From the NCBI RefSeq assembly GCF_035083965.1, contig NC_089726.1, positions 6,639,501 to 6,703,500 on the forward strand: a stretch of 64,000 nucleotides of DNA, read 5' to 3'. Each line of letters opens with the position of its first letter. Positions within the stretch are counted from its first letter, which is position 1. A program made the position numbers and the translations under genes. Under the pieces are notes generated by a model. That model was not told the DNA's origin. It saw only the letters and a program-made list of their open reading frames with translations, and ran no database searches. This document shows positions 13,401 to 24,300 of the stretch, piece by piece. Source of the DNA: Branchiostoma lanceolatum. Taxonomy: Eukaryota; Chordata; Leptocardii; Amphioxiformes; Branchiostomatidae.

Positions 13401-16400
13401 ATCATACCAGTTCATTGTCTTAAAATATAACATGTCCAAAGTATGAGCTGAAGAAATTTATCATCAATTATGCAAATGAGGCCCTTATAAGCATAATTTG
13501 ATTCAACGATGTTCACATTCACATAACGTCCCGATGCCACAAAAAAGGATTAAATGTGTGAAATTGCCGTCTTTTGCCAGTGTGGAATAATAGAGGTTAC
13601 TCATTAAGTATGCAAATAAGGCCCACATTTGCATATTTTCTATCTATCAACAGTCCTCTCTTCCTCAGTTACAATTTGAATTGTCATATCATGGAACAAA
13701 GCGGATTTTTAAAGTTGCCTCATTAATTATGCAAATTAGAATCTGATTTGCATAATTATCGTCCAATCATACTAAGCATCACAAAAGCTATCCACATACC
13801 AAAAATCATGACCATCCATCAAGGCCATCATGTTATAGTATTTTCTCATTAATTATGCAAATGAGGTCTTCATTTGCATAGTTCATATCAATTAATATTT
13901 TTCTCTTCCTCAGTTACATATGTCACATGTTTCAGAGTCCTATCATGGAATTTGGCGGATGTATAAACTTTCCTCATTAATTATGCAAATTAGATACTGA
14001 TTTGAATAAGAAGTGTCTAATCATGTACATCATCACTCAAGCTATCTACCTACCAAAAATCATTACCATCCATCAAGCCCTTCTTGAGTTATTCCCTTTC
14101 AAAGTCAGACGCAAAACCTGCTCCTGCAGTTCCAAAAAAGCCGCTAGGGGGCCCAAACCCACACCACTTACTCTCTGTCCAAAGATCTATCTACCACTCA
14201 AAAATAAGTTCCATAGCATGTCCAGAACACGAGATATCAAAACAGGAAGTTCCGCTGCAGTACCGTAAGAAGCCGCTAGGGGGCCCAAAATCTCATCGTT
14301 TTTAGGTCTCATCAAAACCTACCAACATACCAAATATCAAGACAATCCATCAAGGCATTCTTGAGTTATCCTGTGCCACTACAAACAGACAAACAAACAG
14401 ACAAACAAACGCTACCCTCTGCATAACCTTCTCGGCGAAGGTAACAACATTCTTATTGCTTCACACAAAAAGGAGCAGAGGACTTAGCCTCCGATGCAGA
14501 CTCCTCCCGGCTGTTTTCTTTTTCAAGTTACAGTTTTTATACTTTTACATTTTTTTTCTTATTGCTGGCCGGGAAAGAAGCAATAAGAAAGAAAAAATGT
14601 AATAGTATAAAAATTGTAACTTGAAAAAGAAAACAGCCGGGAGGAGTCTGCATCGGAGGCTACAGAGGACTATTTCTGCCTTGTCTGTGCGTATATATAT
14701 ATCTGTCCCTCTGTCCCTCCAAATCATTAAGGAAGATTACGTCACGGCTGGTCTAGATTTTTTTAAACAAAGTTTAAGAACGTTAACAGAGAAAAAATAC
14801 TGCCACGGTGCCCAAAATCAACGTGTATCATCTCGCCCTTACTAGCAGACAACATGCCAAAGTACCTTATGCAAATACATCAAAGAGATCTTGACTTATT
14901 GCTGCGAACTGACACAGACCCAACCAATCGCAATACCCTGAAGTAGGTGAACCTAGAAACTACATAGTAGCTGTACAAAAGAGGGCGTGCAGGATAATTC
15001 TAGGTAAAAACTATGTTAGCTATGACAGAGCACAAGAACAGCTGTCACTCACTCCCCTGTACCTGAGACGGCGTAATCTTTGTGTGAAATTTCGCACGGT
15101 CGATCTCTAAATCCTCGAACCTTCTCTCATTGGCTCCCTCCGAAACGGGGAAGTGTTCACTGTAGAGACCTAAGGGCCCTGTCACACTTGTGCGTATATG
15201 CAAGTCCGCATGAGTTGCGTATTAACAAATTTTTGCTTTAGGTTAAGTCTGCAGCCGAAGAAGTCATTTCTTTGGTTCGATACCTAGGCTGCACAATGGT
15301 GGGTCAAAGTAGAAAACAGCTTCTTCCCTGCAAACTTTACATAAACAAACAAAAAATGTTCATGCGCAACTCATACGCACTTGATTATACGCGCAAGTGT
15401 GACAGGGCCTTAAGGTCAAAGGACGACTTCACACAGTTCAGATGCAGAATTTCTAGATTTAGAAAGACTGCCTTACCCTTTAGCGTAGACTTATTGAATG
15501 AATTGTAGTTTTTTATGAAGCGTAGTATTATTGTAAGAATTGTACAGTTATTGAATGAATTTTAATGAATCATGTCTCATACACCAATTCAGCCAGGAAA
15601 GGCTGCGATGGTATGTGTGTTGCAAATAAACCGGTCATACAAACCAGTCATACAGCCTCCTTCTCGGACGTAAAAAAGGGAAGGCAAAGCAACGGAAGAA
15701 AACATCTCATAAAGATGTCATAGAGTTTTGCAAAGTTGTTTTAGCGACATCAATAATGACAAATACTATGACTAACGACGATTGAGTATTACATCAATTT
15801 GATTCTGTAACACAACGAAACTCACCGTGGTCATGAGAGAAAACCTTTAGTCCACATGTCGCCATTTGCTTGGCAAACTCGTCGTACTGTAAACAGTTTT
15901 GCTTGAAGCCATGTGACAGAAATACAAGTGCCCTGGGGGGGGGGGAGGACACAGAAGAAACAAAATCATTCTAGAAAATTTCAGATTCATTGAGATTTTG
16001 TTCTGCGTTTATAGTGCTGGCCAGGCAGACCCACACTGAACTGTTAATGCAAAATAGGTAGATGTATAAAAGACTGCTCTGTCATTAGAAAAATACCGAA
16101 ACTCATGATCAGCCCCACTCGATTTTAATACTATACCAAATGCGTTTTGCTAGCCCTTATTGTATTAGTAATTAGGATGCTAGATTTTATTCAATACCTC
16201 TATCTTATGCTATGTTTGATAGTTGTTGCCATGCATTGTACCATGTACAATTATCGTGCAATAACGTTCTTTTTCTTCTTCTGAACCACCCCTACGGTAG
16301 GACTATAGCGGACCCGTTAAAGGTAGCCGTATCGAAAGTAAGTATCGAGAGCAATAGTATACTAAGCCTATCAGGACGATTCGGCACAAGTCAATTACTA

Positions 16401-17054
16401 GTCGTGGCGTGGCGGTGGCGTAATGGCAGGGTGTTTGGCTCTGGGTCCCCTGACTTGTCTCGTTGGGAAAGGCACTTAATTATAAGTCGAATTTCCTCAC
16501 TTCACTAAGGTAAAACAAGTGGACCTAGATTAGGTTAGGGACGTCCCTCGAGATAGGACGTTAAATGGAGGTCCCGTGTTTGAGGATCGAGAGCCACACC
16601 CCTGGCACGTAAAAGAAGCCACCACACTTATCGAAAAGAGTAGGGGTCTTTCCAAATAGATTAATCTGTCCAGATATGCAGTTTGTACTGTTCAGTACAA
16701 ACCTGGTGTGTTACGCCATGAGGCGGTTTTCCGGCCGTATGCAATACTGACAATAAACAGCAAGTCCAGGGGGGTTAACCCTAAGTCCAACCTAACCCTA
16801 ACCCGTCCTAGGTCTGGTGCCGAACTGTCCTGGTTTACTAGGAGTCATGTCAAGGTACCGAAACGTCCCGATACCGCCTCGGTCATACATGTGCGTGGAG
16901 AGTATACGTAGTGCTGGTACCTGGGGCTCTGTCCTGGCTGCAGGGTCGGCTCCCAGTCCTTACGGAACAGGTGTTGTCCGTGTGCGTTCACCAGGTGAGG
17001 CAAGGTAGCGTAGGGCACCCCCTGAGGAGTCTGCGGACCGCTGGACTGAGACAT
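10418..17054 (-). CDS. MGLL: Monoglyceride lipase-like serine hydrolase, copy B (complete, 297 aa)
   Basis: Complete paralogue of the downstream lipase gene. Exons: 17054-16921, 15932-15826, 13216-13080, 12740-12633, 12158-12078, 11409-11191, 10525-10418. They total 894 nt, or 297 residues plus TAG; human MGLL is about 303. The triad is intact: Ser125 in GHSMG, Asp239 in HGGDDP, and His269 in GLSHE followed by ELPED, which fits the human GAYHVLHKELPE pattern. [10 protein letters not shown] is conserved. Copy B is the more divergent copy. The HG loop reads SHGFKQN instead of HGxxEH. The elbow is followed by GALV rather than GGAIA, one residue shorter. Cap residues differ strongly. The first donor (AG|GTACCA) is weak. 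It lies head-to-tail upstream of copy A with 1.3 kb between them, so the pair arose by tandem duplication. Enzyme class is well supported; the substrate of this copy is uncertain. Confidence 0.92.
10702..10891. mobile_element. Palindromic foldback element, TACTCTCC subfamily
   Basis: The ends TACTCTCTAAGCAGAGGTT and CTGCTTGGAGAGTA are inverted; arms are more diverged than in the copy at 9998. The flanks GCGAATTTG and GCAAATTTG match at 8 of 9. Confidence 0.8.
11665..11790 (+). mobile_element. LINE 3'-end fragment with ATT tail
   Basis: CATGTACTTGCAATTAGCC, GGGCAAGAACTTGCAATAAA and a short ATT run are what I recall as the 3' terminus of CR1-type LINEs in lancelets. Only the end is present, as expected of a 5'-truncated insertion. 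Confidence 0.55.
11925..12060. mobile_element. Degenerate foldback element in lipase copy B
   Basis: CTCCAACCAGATGTAG at the left and CCTACATCTGCTTGA at the right are inverted, with TTTTGAGGCG and CGCCTCAAAA as inner arms. It looks like an eroded member of the same foldback group, close to exon 5. Confidence 0.55.
13316..14450 (+). repeat. AT-rich interspersed repeat family, long copy
   Basis: Starts AGAGTTCCACGACCTCATACC and ends CATAACCTTCTCGGCGAAGG, a small hairpin. The middle has alternating ATTAATTATGCAAAT and ATTTGCATA; the end has GCCGCTAGGGGGCCCAAA twice and an (ACAAACAG)n run. It lies in intron 2 of lipase copy B. Confidence 0.7.
14485..14662. mobile_element. Palindromic foldback element with 9-bp target duplication
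   Basis: Nearly perfect palindrome with ends TAGCCTCCGATGCAGACTCC, related to the ends of the element at 5744. CAGAGGACT is duplicated at 14476-14484 and 14663-14671 without a mismatch. It lies in intron 2 of lipase copy B. Confidence 0.87.
14960..15655 (+). mobile_element. Non-LTR retrotransposon (LINE) 3' fragment, interrupted
   Basis: 14968-15108 reads VAVQKRACRIILGKNYV, DRAQEQLSLTPLYLRRRNL and CVKFRTVDL, the conserved C-terminal region of CR1/L2/Jockey-type reverse transcriptase polyproteins. After a stop and frame shift, HWLPPKRG-like sequence follows. The coding trace resumes at 15413 with SKDDFTQFRCR and FSVDLLNEL. A nested element (about 15169-15411) splits it. A 3' UTR ends near 15650. 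Confidence 0.75.
15169..15411. mobile_element. DNA-transposon MITE nested in the LINE
   Basis: The ends AAGGGCCCTGTCACACTTG and AAGTGTGACAGGGCCTTAA are inverted; subterminal GCGTATA and CATGAGTTGCG also pair with the other side. The uninterrupted LINE text would read GACCTAAGGTCAAAG. CTAAG and TTAAG at the two borders suggest a target duplication of about 4-5 bases. Confidence 0.75.
16390..16745 (+). mobile_element. tRNA-derived SINE
   Basis: Head GTGGCGTGGCGGTGGCGTAATGGCAGGGTGTTTGG without a good B box; body CCACACTTATCGAAAAGAGTAGGGGTC; tail CAGTTTGTACTGTTCAGTACAAACCTGGTG. It lies in intron 1 of lipase copy B, just downstream of exon 1. Confidence 0.75.
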
Positions 17055-18310
17055 CGCGTACTGGTGTGGAGAAAACACACCGTTCTCTAACTGGAATGTT
17101 GTAACAAGACTTCTTACTCAGATAACAACTTCCCACGACCTGAACACTGTTCAAACAACTATGTTTAGTTTACTTAATATCTATATCTGTCAGAGGTTAA
17201 AGTTCACTGTAACACGTCCGTCATATCACGTGTTTGATGAGATCCGCTTGCATCTTGGACACGTGGAAGAAAGAGTTAACCTACCTTCCTACTATCCTTC
17301 TTCGTCTTTCTTTCTTCTTCTTCTTGTACTTTATTCCTCCCTTGGGAGAGCATTGCCGCTGATGAAGTATTTACAAATGGGATGCCATGACACCTAACAT
17401 GTGGTATATAGCGCTCCTGTTTTATAAAATAAATTATATTCCTATATATTGTCATTTCGTACTCATATTTACAATCTTTTGGAGGGCAGGTGAACGAACC
17501 TGCCAGGGGGTATCCCATGCCCCACACGTCTAGTCTACCGGTGACCATTAGGACACTTAAAAAATTATTCAATCAAATCTATCGTATCATATCTTTCTTT
17601 CATTCCTTCCTTCCTTGCCACCCTCTTTTTTCTTTCATTTTTTTTTTTATAAATTGAGAGAGGGCCAAGATTATGAAAGTGTGAGGTGGCATTGTCCTCG
17701 CCTCATTTTCTTGCGCCACTACCTCTGAAAAAAGGAACAAACTCAGTTCGAAGGTTGCGTGGTTTGTGCGTTGTTCTGAAATAACCGAACCATTTCCATT
17801 GTTTACATTCGACACGGTGGTAAGTTAGCCGAACAGCCTTGCAACAATGTCTCAAATTTCCAAACACATCAGCAATGGTAGCGTGTCGACAGTCAAAAAC
17901 GCCTCCAGCGGAATGCCGCGACACTGCAGCGCCCGTGTGGTGAAGTAGTCAATTCTGTGACCACCCTTGGAGGATAGGGTTGCACCATTAATGTATGCCC
18001 GGATGGGTCCTTGAGTAACACGCCACCACCCTCACGTAGCCCCCCTTGCGTCACAAACGAACCATGGCGACATCTTGAAACAAGCCAGCAACTTTCAAGA
18101 CTTTGGCGAGGTGACGGGAAGACGTATCATCTGGACTTAAAGGATCTCTGGATCTCCAAAGAAGTTTGCCGTGTTTAGATTTGTACTTCTTAGTTTCTGC
18201 TTGACGACGGCATATATTAGACAACAACCTGTCGAATCACGGAAGGGCCGAGTTAACGCTAACATTCTACAGCAACACGATGGAGCACACGAGTGATCTA
18301 AGAATGCAAG
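17055..18310. other. Divergent spacer between lipase copy B and the cadherin gene
   Basis: 1.26 kb separating two start codons that point away from each other, so it probably holds both promoters and 5' UTRs. No TATA box placed convincingly. A short CT-rich tract lies near 17290-17340 and a T-rich run near 17640. Confidence 0.5.
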
Positions 18311-18321
18311 ATGTCGTCTAA
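18280..18321 (+). promoter_or_regulatory. Candidate short upstream ORF overlapping the cadherin start
   Basis: ATG at 18280 opens a 13-codon frame that ends at TAA 18319-18321. It is out of frame with the cadherin ATG at 18311 and overlaps it. The second cadherin Met (18323) begins one base after this stop, so reinitiation there is possible. Whether the transcript includes 18280 is unknown. Confidence 0.4.
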
Positions 18322-18380
18322 GATGGCCAGGATTTTTTTCCGGTGTCTGCTACTTCTGATCTTGACGACAGCATGCTCAG
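18311..18380 (+). other. Cadherin exon 1: signal peptide
   Basis: Encodes MSSKMARIFFRCLLLLILTTACS: a basic start followed by a Leu/Ile-rich core and a small-residue cleavage region, a typical secretory signal. The donor is G|GTAAGT in phase 1. The second in-frame Met (18323) has the better initiation context (AAGATGG) and also leaves a complete signal peptide, so translation may start four residues later. Confidence 0.8.
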
Positions 18381-21300
18381 GTAAGTCTCAAACGTCCTAC
18401 AGGTGTATTACGCCACTTTAAGTTATCTAGAATCAAGTGCAGGTGGACGGGTAAGTCACATATGAACGATCTGCGGCATTTCTACCGACTCTGCAGGTGT
18501 TATTGCTGGGGCAATGACTAAGCCGAAGTGTCTAGTCCTTTATGACAGTTCACCCCTGAGTACCTTAGGTACGTACACCTGTCGACATCTGTAAACAGGT
18601 GAGGTGTAAATTCAATTTGTCTGTGAGGCGAAAAAATCGTCCACCTATTCGTGAAACAGGGAGGTGCAATGTGCAAATGTACAGCTTGTATATCACATGA
18701 AGCCGCTCTGATGAAAATCAGCGACGAGGCCTTGCAAAATAAGGTCGGCACGCAGGGAAGTAGGTTCTCTTTTTTTTAAATAAAAATAAAAATTTTGACT
18801 TTGGCAGGAGCGATCCAACAAATACAATTTAGAAACGTAAAACTGAAATGCACTGGTATTTTCAACATCATATTGTGACCATACAGATATACATTGTACT
18901 TACTTGTACAAGTATATAGATAAACAGAACAACTTTAAAGTGCAATATTTACTACATGTTTTTACACCGACTGTTCAACGAATCCTTCTGTTTACAGTGT
19001 GTGAAATACAGGAATTCTGTTTCTAATTTCAGAACTCAAATGCCAGATAAAAATATTATTTCCCTTGTCAGCGGCCAACAGACAAAAAGGCTGGTCGGTA
19101 GGTTTTTGCTAGGGTCGGTCGGGTAACCGAAAACACTGCATTTTTTATAGGCCTGAGGGTGTTGTTAGCCTACATCAAGAACGTGACATACCTGGATCCA
19201 TTCAGATCATATCAAAACGACTTGGGTGACTTCTACATGTTTGATTACAAGCCTGTTGTATAGTGTACATTGTACTCTATAGAACAGGTTTATGAATGAT
19301 GTTACTCTGTGCCAATTATCCCTTTTAGTGTGCAATCATGCAAACATCCTCTCAACTCGCATGTCAGAATATTTGTTTTTACAACATAAGATAATTGCAA
19401 TCTCGTAGTACCATTTAACGGATAATTTGTGGAGTATGTAGATGCAGTCATGTCGTTTAAAGTATAGGAGGAAATACACTTAACGTTACATCTACTACGT
19501 AACGTTATGTGTTATTGCAAAATTTGAAAGTTGGGTTTGTCAAGAGAGTTCGCTAATGAGGTGGAAACACAGACATGTGCCGACAGGGAACGGGAGACAT
19601 GACGTCAGCACTCCAGAACGTCAAGTTTAACCTGTTAACCGTCACTTCTAAAGGTTCCATCTGGAACAGCTCAATTTCAAACGCGTCGTTCAAGGGCGCC
19701 GCTTGTTGGAACACCCGTCCACACAGGGGTCCTTACACCACTTTTACTCACCCCCTAGTAGACTGTCTGAGTCTCTGTTCTCTTTGGCCCAGGAAAATTC
19801 ATGTTGTGTTTCCGTTAACGGTCTTGAAAAAACTGAGGGTCGGTAGGAGGAAAGGGATCGTCTTTTATTTAGAGTCGGCCATCAACATACTAGTAACAGG
19901 GTATCGACATAAAGGGAACCTAGGTTTGGTGGTTCTGTTTATATCACCTTTTTCTCTTGCAACGGAAATGACGAGAACATGTTGGAAAACGATGGCATCA
20001 ATTTTGAACCACTCACACCGGGAAGGACCCCTACTCTTTTCGCTAAGTGCGGTCGGTTCTTTAACGTGCTCGAGGTGTGGCTCTCCTCAAACACGGGACC
20101 TCCATTTAACGTCATATCCGAGGGACGTCCCTAACCGACGCTAGGTACTCATTTACACCGGAAAGTGAGGAAAGTCGGGTATATAAGTGCTATTCCCAAG
20201 GGCACAACATCAGGGCATATGGATGGTTTCGAACCCGAGACCTCTCGGTTGTGGGCGAAACACCCTACCGATTGCGCCACACGATGTCACTGATAAAACG
20301 TTACGTTCCTGTTTTCACCTGACGTTTAAAGTGACGTAGATGACACTGACTACATCACATCTGTCACATTCAGAATGATTTATGACTGCCATGCCCTCTT
20401 TTTGTCTAACGTCTAGTCGTTACGTGTTTACGTTGCAACTTAGATGTGTTTATCTTCTGTATCGAATTTGTGGAAATGTAGCGATACGTTACTTGCGACA
20501 AATCGCGCACAGTGTTACAATTTTACCAACCACGAGAAAATCATACATAAGACCCACAAGTGGGGGTGGGCTGAAAGAGACATACCGCCGTCTTCTGTGC
20601 AAACAAAAGTTGTAGATCACCTTTCTGGACATTCTTTCTCACTTTTCTGGTTGTTTGCGTTGTAACTTTAGCCGTTCCGATAGTGACCGCTCGGCCGGGA
20701 GACACCGATTTCTCTGTTTGTGTTTAAGAAAAGAGAACAGAGCAAGGCGTGTCAAGTGTCTTGTATACGTTACCGCGGTTGTTGCAAAAGACGTCTCGCA
20801 AGTAACAGAATTCTGATAGCAAGAGCTTGTAACGTTTGCTTCTTTAATTGTAAACTAGCGTTAGATTGCTGCGGTTGAAAGTAGAGTAACGTTCTATCAT
20901 GTGTATCTTTGCTACATGTATACAAACCTGTACTGTCGCGGTAGAAAACAGAAGTTTTGTGTGTGCGGTAACGTAAAGAAAGAAAGCTTTTCGCATGCCC
21001 GAATGGCACCTTAAGAGCCTTTTCAATGACGCAACGTTAACCTTAAGAGCCGGACGGGTGTTCAATTGTGGGTGGTCGGCAGTTTGTGCCGTATCCATGG
21101 CAACAGGGACTGGGCACAAAAAGTATAGATATCAGAGGACCGTATAGATGTCTTTGTGTCCTCATGGACGATTTTGCACCCTTTAGATAGAAGTCAATCA
21201 CCTCTGTCTTGTTGGGGTGAAAGCACAGCCCGTTTCCATAGCGACCATTGGCTTCCTTTGTATTGTAGAGACTTTGAGATAGATCTACTACAAAGTATGG

Positions 21301-24300
21301 CGGTTTTTTTATTGTGCTGGTGAGTGGAGCGAGGAAGACACATGGCAATAAAAAAACGCTTTGAGATACTTAGAAGCAGTTGCATAGACGACAGTTACAA
21401 CAAAGATATTGCTAGCTACATGTGTCTGATGTCCGCAAGTTTACGCTTGTCATCCCCTATTATTGATAGCCTGATCATAGTCTGTGTAACGAAAACTCCG
21501 CTGTCCGGGCATTTATGGCCCCTTCCCGCTGAAGGCCGGGGCCAGATGCTGGGCCGGCAACTATAGCGCGATTCTTTGGAAATCATTTCTTTCCAGTTAG
21601 GTTTCTGGGAAATCTGTAATTCTTCAAGCAGAGGAGGCGTTCCGACTGTTTTTTTACGTGTTTTAGGCGTTTTTGTCAGGCTTTCTACTCTGTCATTTGT
21701 CTCGTGGTGTTTGAAGAGACATTAAAAAAAGACAAAGTAGAAAGCCCGACAAAAACGCCTAAAAACACGTAAAAAAACAGCCGGAACACCTCCTCTGCTT
21801 GGAGAGTAGAAATCTGTAAGAACTCAGAGCAATGAACCGTACATCATAATAACAACGCATAGATACAGAGGCTGTCCGCATTTTCCCTTTCTTAAATCTT
21901 GCTGTATTCAAGTTTACACGTAACAAAGAAAAATGGCATAGCACACGTACCAAAAGGTGCATGACGTATAACCACCAAAAAACAAAGACTTTTGTCTGAT
22001 ATGATATACTTTACTTATATAACAATAAAAAAACATTGGCTATACTCCCTACGTCTACAAATTACTAAACAAAATCCACACTAAACGAAACTTTATAATC
22101 CCTTTCCCCAATGATCCCTGCGTTTCCTAAGCTCGCCATGTCTCTGTGGTATATTGTATTCCAATTTGTAAAAAAAGGAAACATAAGATATAGAAGCAGG
22201 CAGTTGTAAAGAGTGTTGACGATGTTCAAAGATCTTACCCAAGAGCATAATAACATTTGCATATATTTTCTTTCCACCTTAGCGGTGACGTTCACCTACA
22301 GCAGTGCGTCATACACAGTGGGCGAGGACGCCTCGGCTGGTGATTACGTCATCACGTCTGGTGACGTCACAGTGACGTGGACAACCAGCGGCGGGACCAC
22401 GCCGTTCGAGATCATCAGTCCCGTCGGCTCACCTTTCCAAGTGGACTCCACGGGGGCGGTGAGATTCTAACAAGCAAACAAACAAATAAAAAAAATAAAA
22501 AACGAACAGACACACAGACAGAAAGACAGGCAGACAGACAGATAGACAGACAGACAGACAGACAGATGGACGGACGGACGAAAGCAGACAGATACATCAT
22601 CACATCCCTAGCCTCTAGGATATAACGTGACATCGGCGAGCATCAATTTTTGTCCGTTTACAAAATTAAAAGGAAAAAACAAACGATTTCGACCATACTG
22701 TAAATCGTACAAAGCAGTTTCAAAATGAGCAAATATATGCCATAAATCAAATTGCAAAAAAATATCGGAAAACGGATACTGATGTCAGAGAATGCCAAAG
22801 TCAATTGTAGATTCAATGAACAAAAAGGAGAAATGAAAGAAATTTATTGTTCTGCATACCATACCCTTTGTGTGTAGTCATTTGCTCAACCTTCCTGACC
22901 ACTAAGATTCCGTAATGAAAGTATTTTCGCAAGCTCGCATCAGTTTTGATGTTTCTATAGGGAGGATGTCATCCGTATAATCGAATCCTCATGGCCTTAC
23001 ACGGAAAATGTACGAGAACATGTAAACACTAACGTTATAAGTGACGTAACAGAAGATTAGCTCCGAACCGTAAGGTCCTAGCAACGGCATGGTAACCGGG
23101 TTCGAACAGGCATTCCGAAGTTCGATCCCGTTTCACTGCTTCTAGTTCTTCGAAGCATTCGATACCTGAAATGATGTAGGGCGTAAGGGCCGAAGCAAAA
23201 CGTTTATAAATGGGGACGGATGGCAAAGTAGTCAGCGGGAAGTGATCAGAGGAGAAACCCGGTGCTAGAATAGGATGGATACCAGGTTATACGAGGGTGA
23301 GTCAGAAAGTATTTCCATTAGTATCATAGCAGGTGTGGGTGTGGTCATTTTGAAATCGACTCAATCGCTCACAAAAGTCAGAATGACAAATTGCGATCTT
23401 TCAGTCTCAAGAAGATGTGTGCCTTTACATTTGTGCCAAGTTTCAACTCATTACAAAAACGAATCCTCTATGATACTAATGACATTTCTTTCTGACCCCC
23501 CCCCCCCCTTGTATCAAACAATTTCAACTTGGAAATGTTTTGCCTATACAGGTGACCGTGGCTTCGTCCACCAGTTTGGACTACGAGACTACCAGCATGT
23601 ACGTAGTGACTGTACGGGCGAACGACATCACCGGCGTCACAGGTGAGAGCTTTTTTTACTGTTGATATTGAAAAGCACAAAGATTTTGCCCAAAAAGACA
23701 GTAGTAGATACGCTAGGTAACAGTTACCTCAGCAACTGGATAATTTTGTTAACATATCAATTCAGAGTTTTGGATCAATAGCTGGTGAACTCCAAATTCT
23801 GGTTCAGTCACTGACAAAAGACAGCGGGTGCTGTCGAAAAAGTCTGGCCGTTTACAAAATTATCCAGTTGCTTGAGTAACTCTTATCTTGTGTATCTTAC
23901 TACCCTACCTTGCCCCTAATCCTAACGACAACCCTAACATTAGTATATGGTATGGAGTATTTTATCAGTATCCACCAAATTTCAACTCATTGTAGTTATT
24001 ACTTTCCAGTCGACGTCGGCTTTTGAAAATCAGTAGGTAAGTGGCGGAAAAAAACAAGGGTTAACTGTGATCAGAGCTATGTGGGTAAAGTTCATTATGT
24101 CATGAATCCGCATGAAATAAAAATGCTTGATGAGAATTCCCTTGGTATTTCAAATAAAGAACAAGAGTTCGTAGACCTCATTTCTCCATGAACTATTCTG
24201 TTTTTGCAAATGACTTACACGTTTACATATTATATGCTTGGTCATAAACACCTTTAACAAACTTACACATGTCGCAATATTGACAGTAATATTATTTACC

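Larger units (their letters stand above)
18381..22282 (+). other. Cadherin intron 1 (3.9 kb)
   Basis: Holds a tRNA-derived SINE (about 20008-20290, minus orientation) and a foldback element with an exact 9-bp target duplication (21618-21808). The rest looks like ordinary intron. Open frames up to 189 codons occur but match no exon, and one of them is made of SINE sequence. Confidence 0.6.

Noticed and set aside
16775-16815. CCTAACCCTAACCC resembling telomere repeat
   Set aside because: Only about two units and in a gene intron next to SINE sequence; too short to mean an interstitial telomere.
19575-20144. 189-codon open frame on the plus strand
   Set aside because: The second half is antisense SINE sequence and the first half matches no family; no splice or start context supports it.
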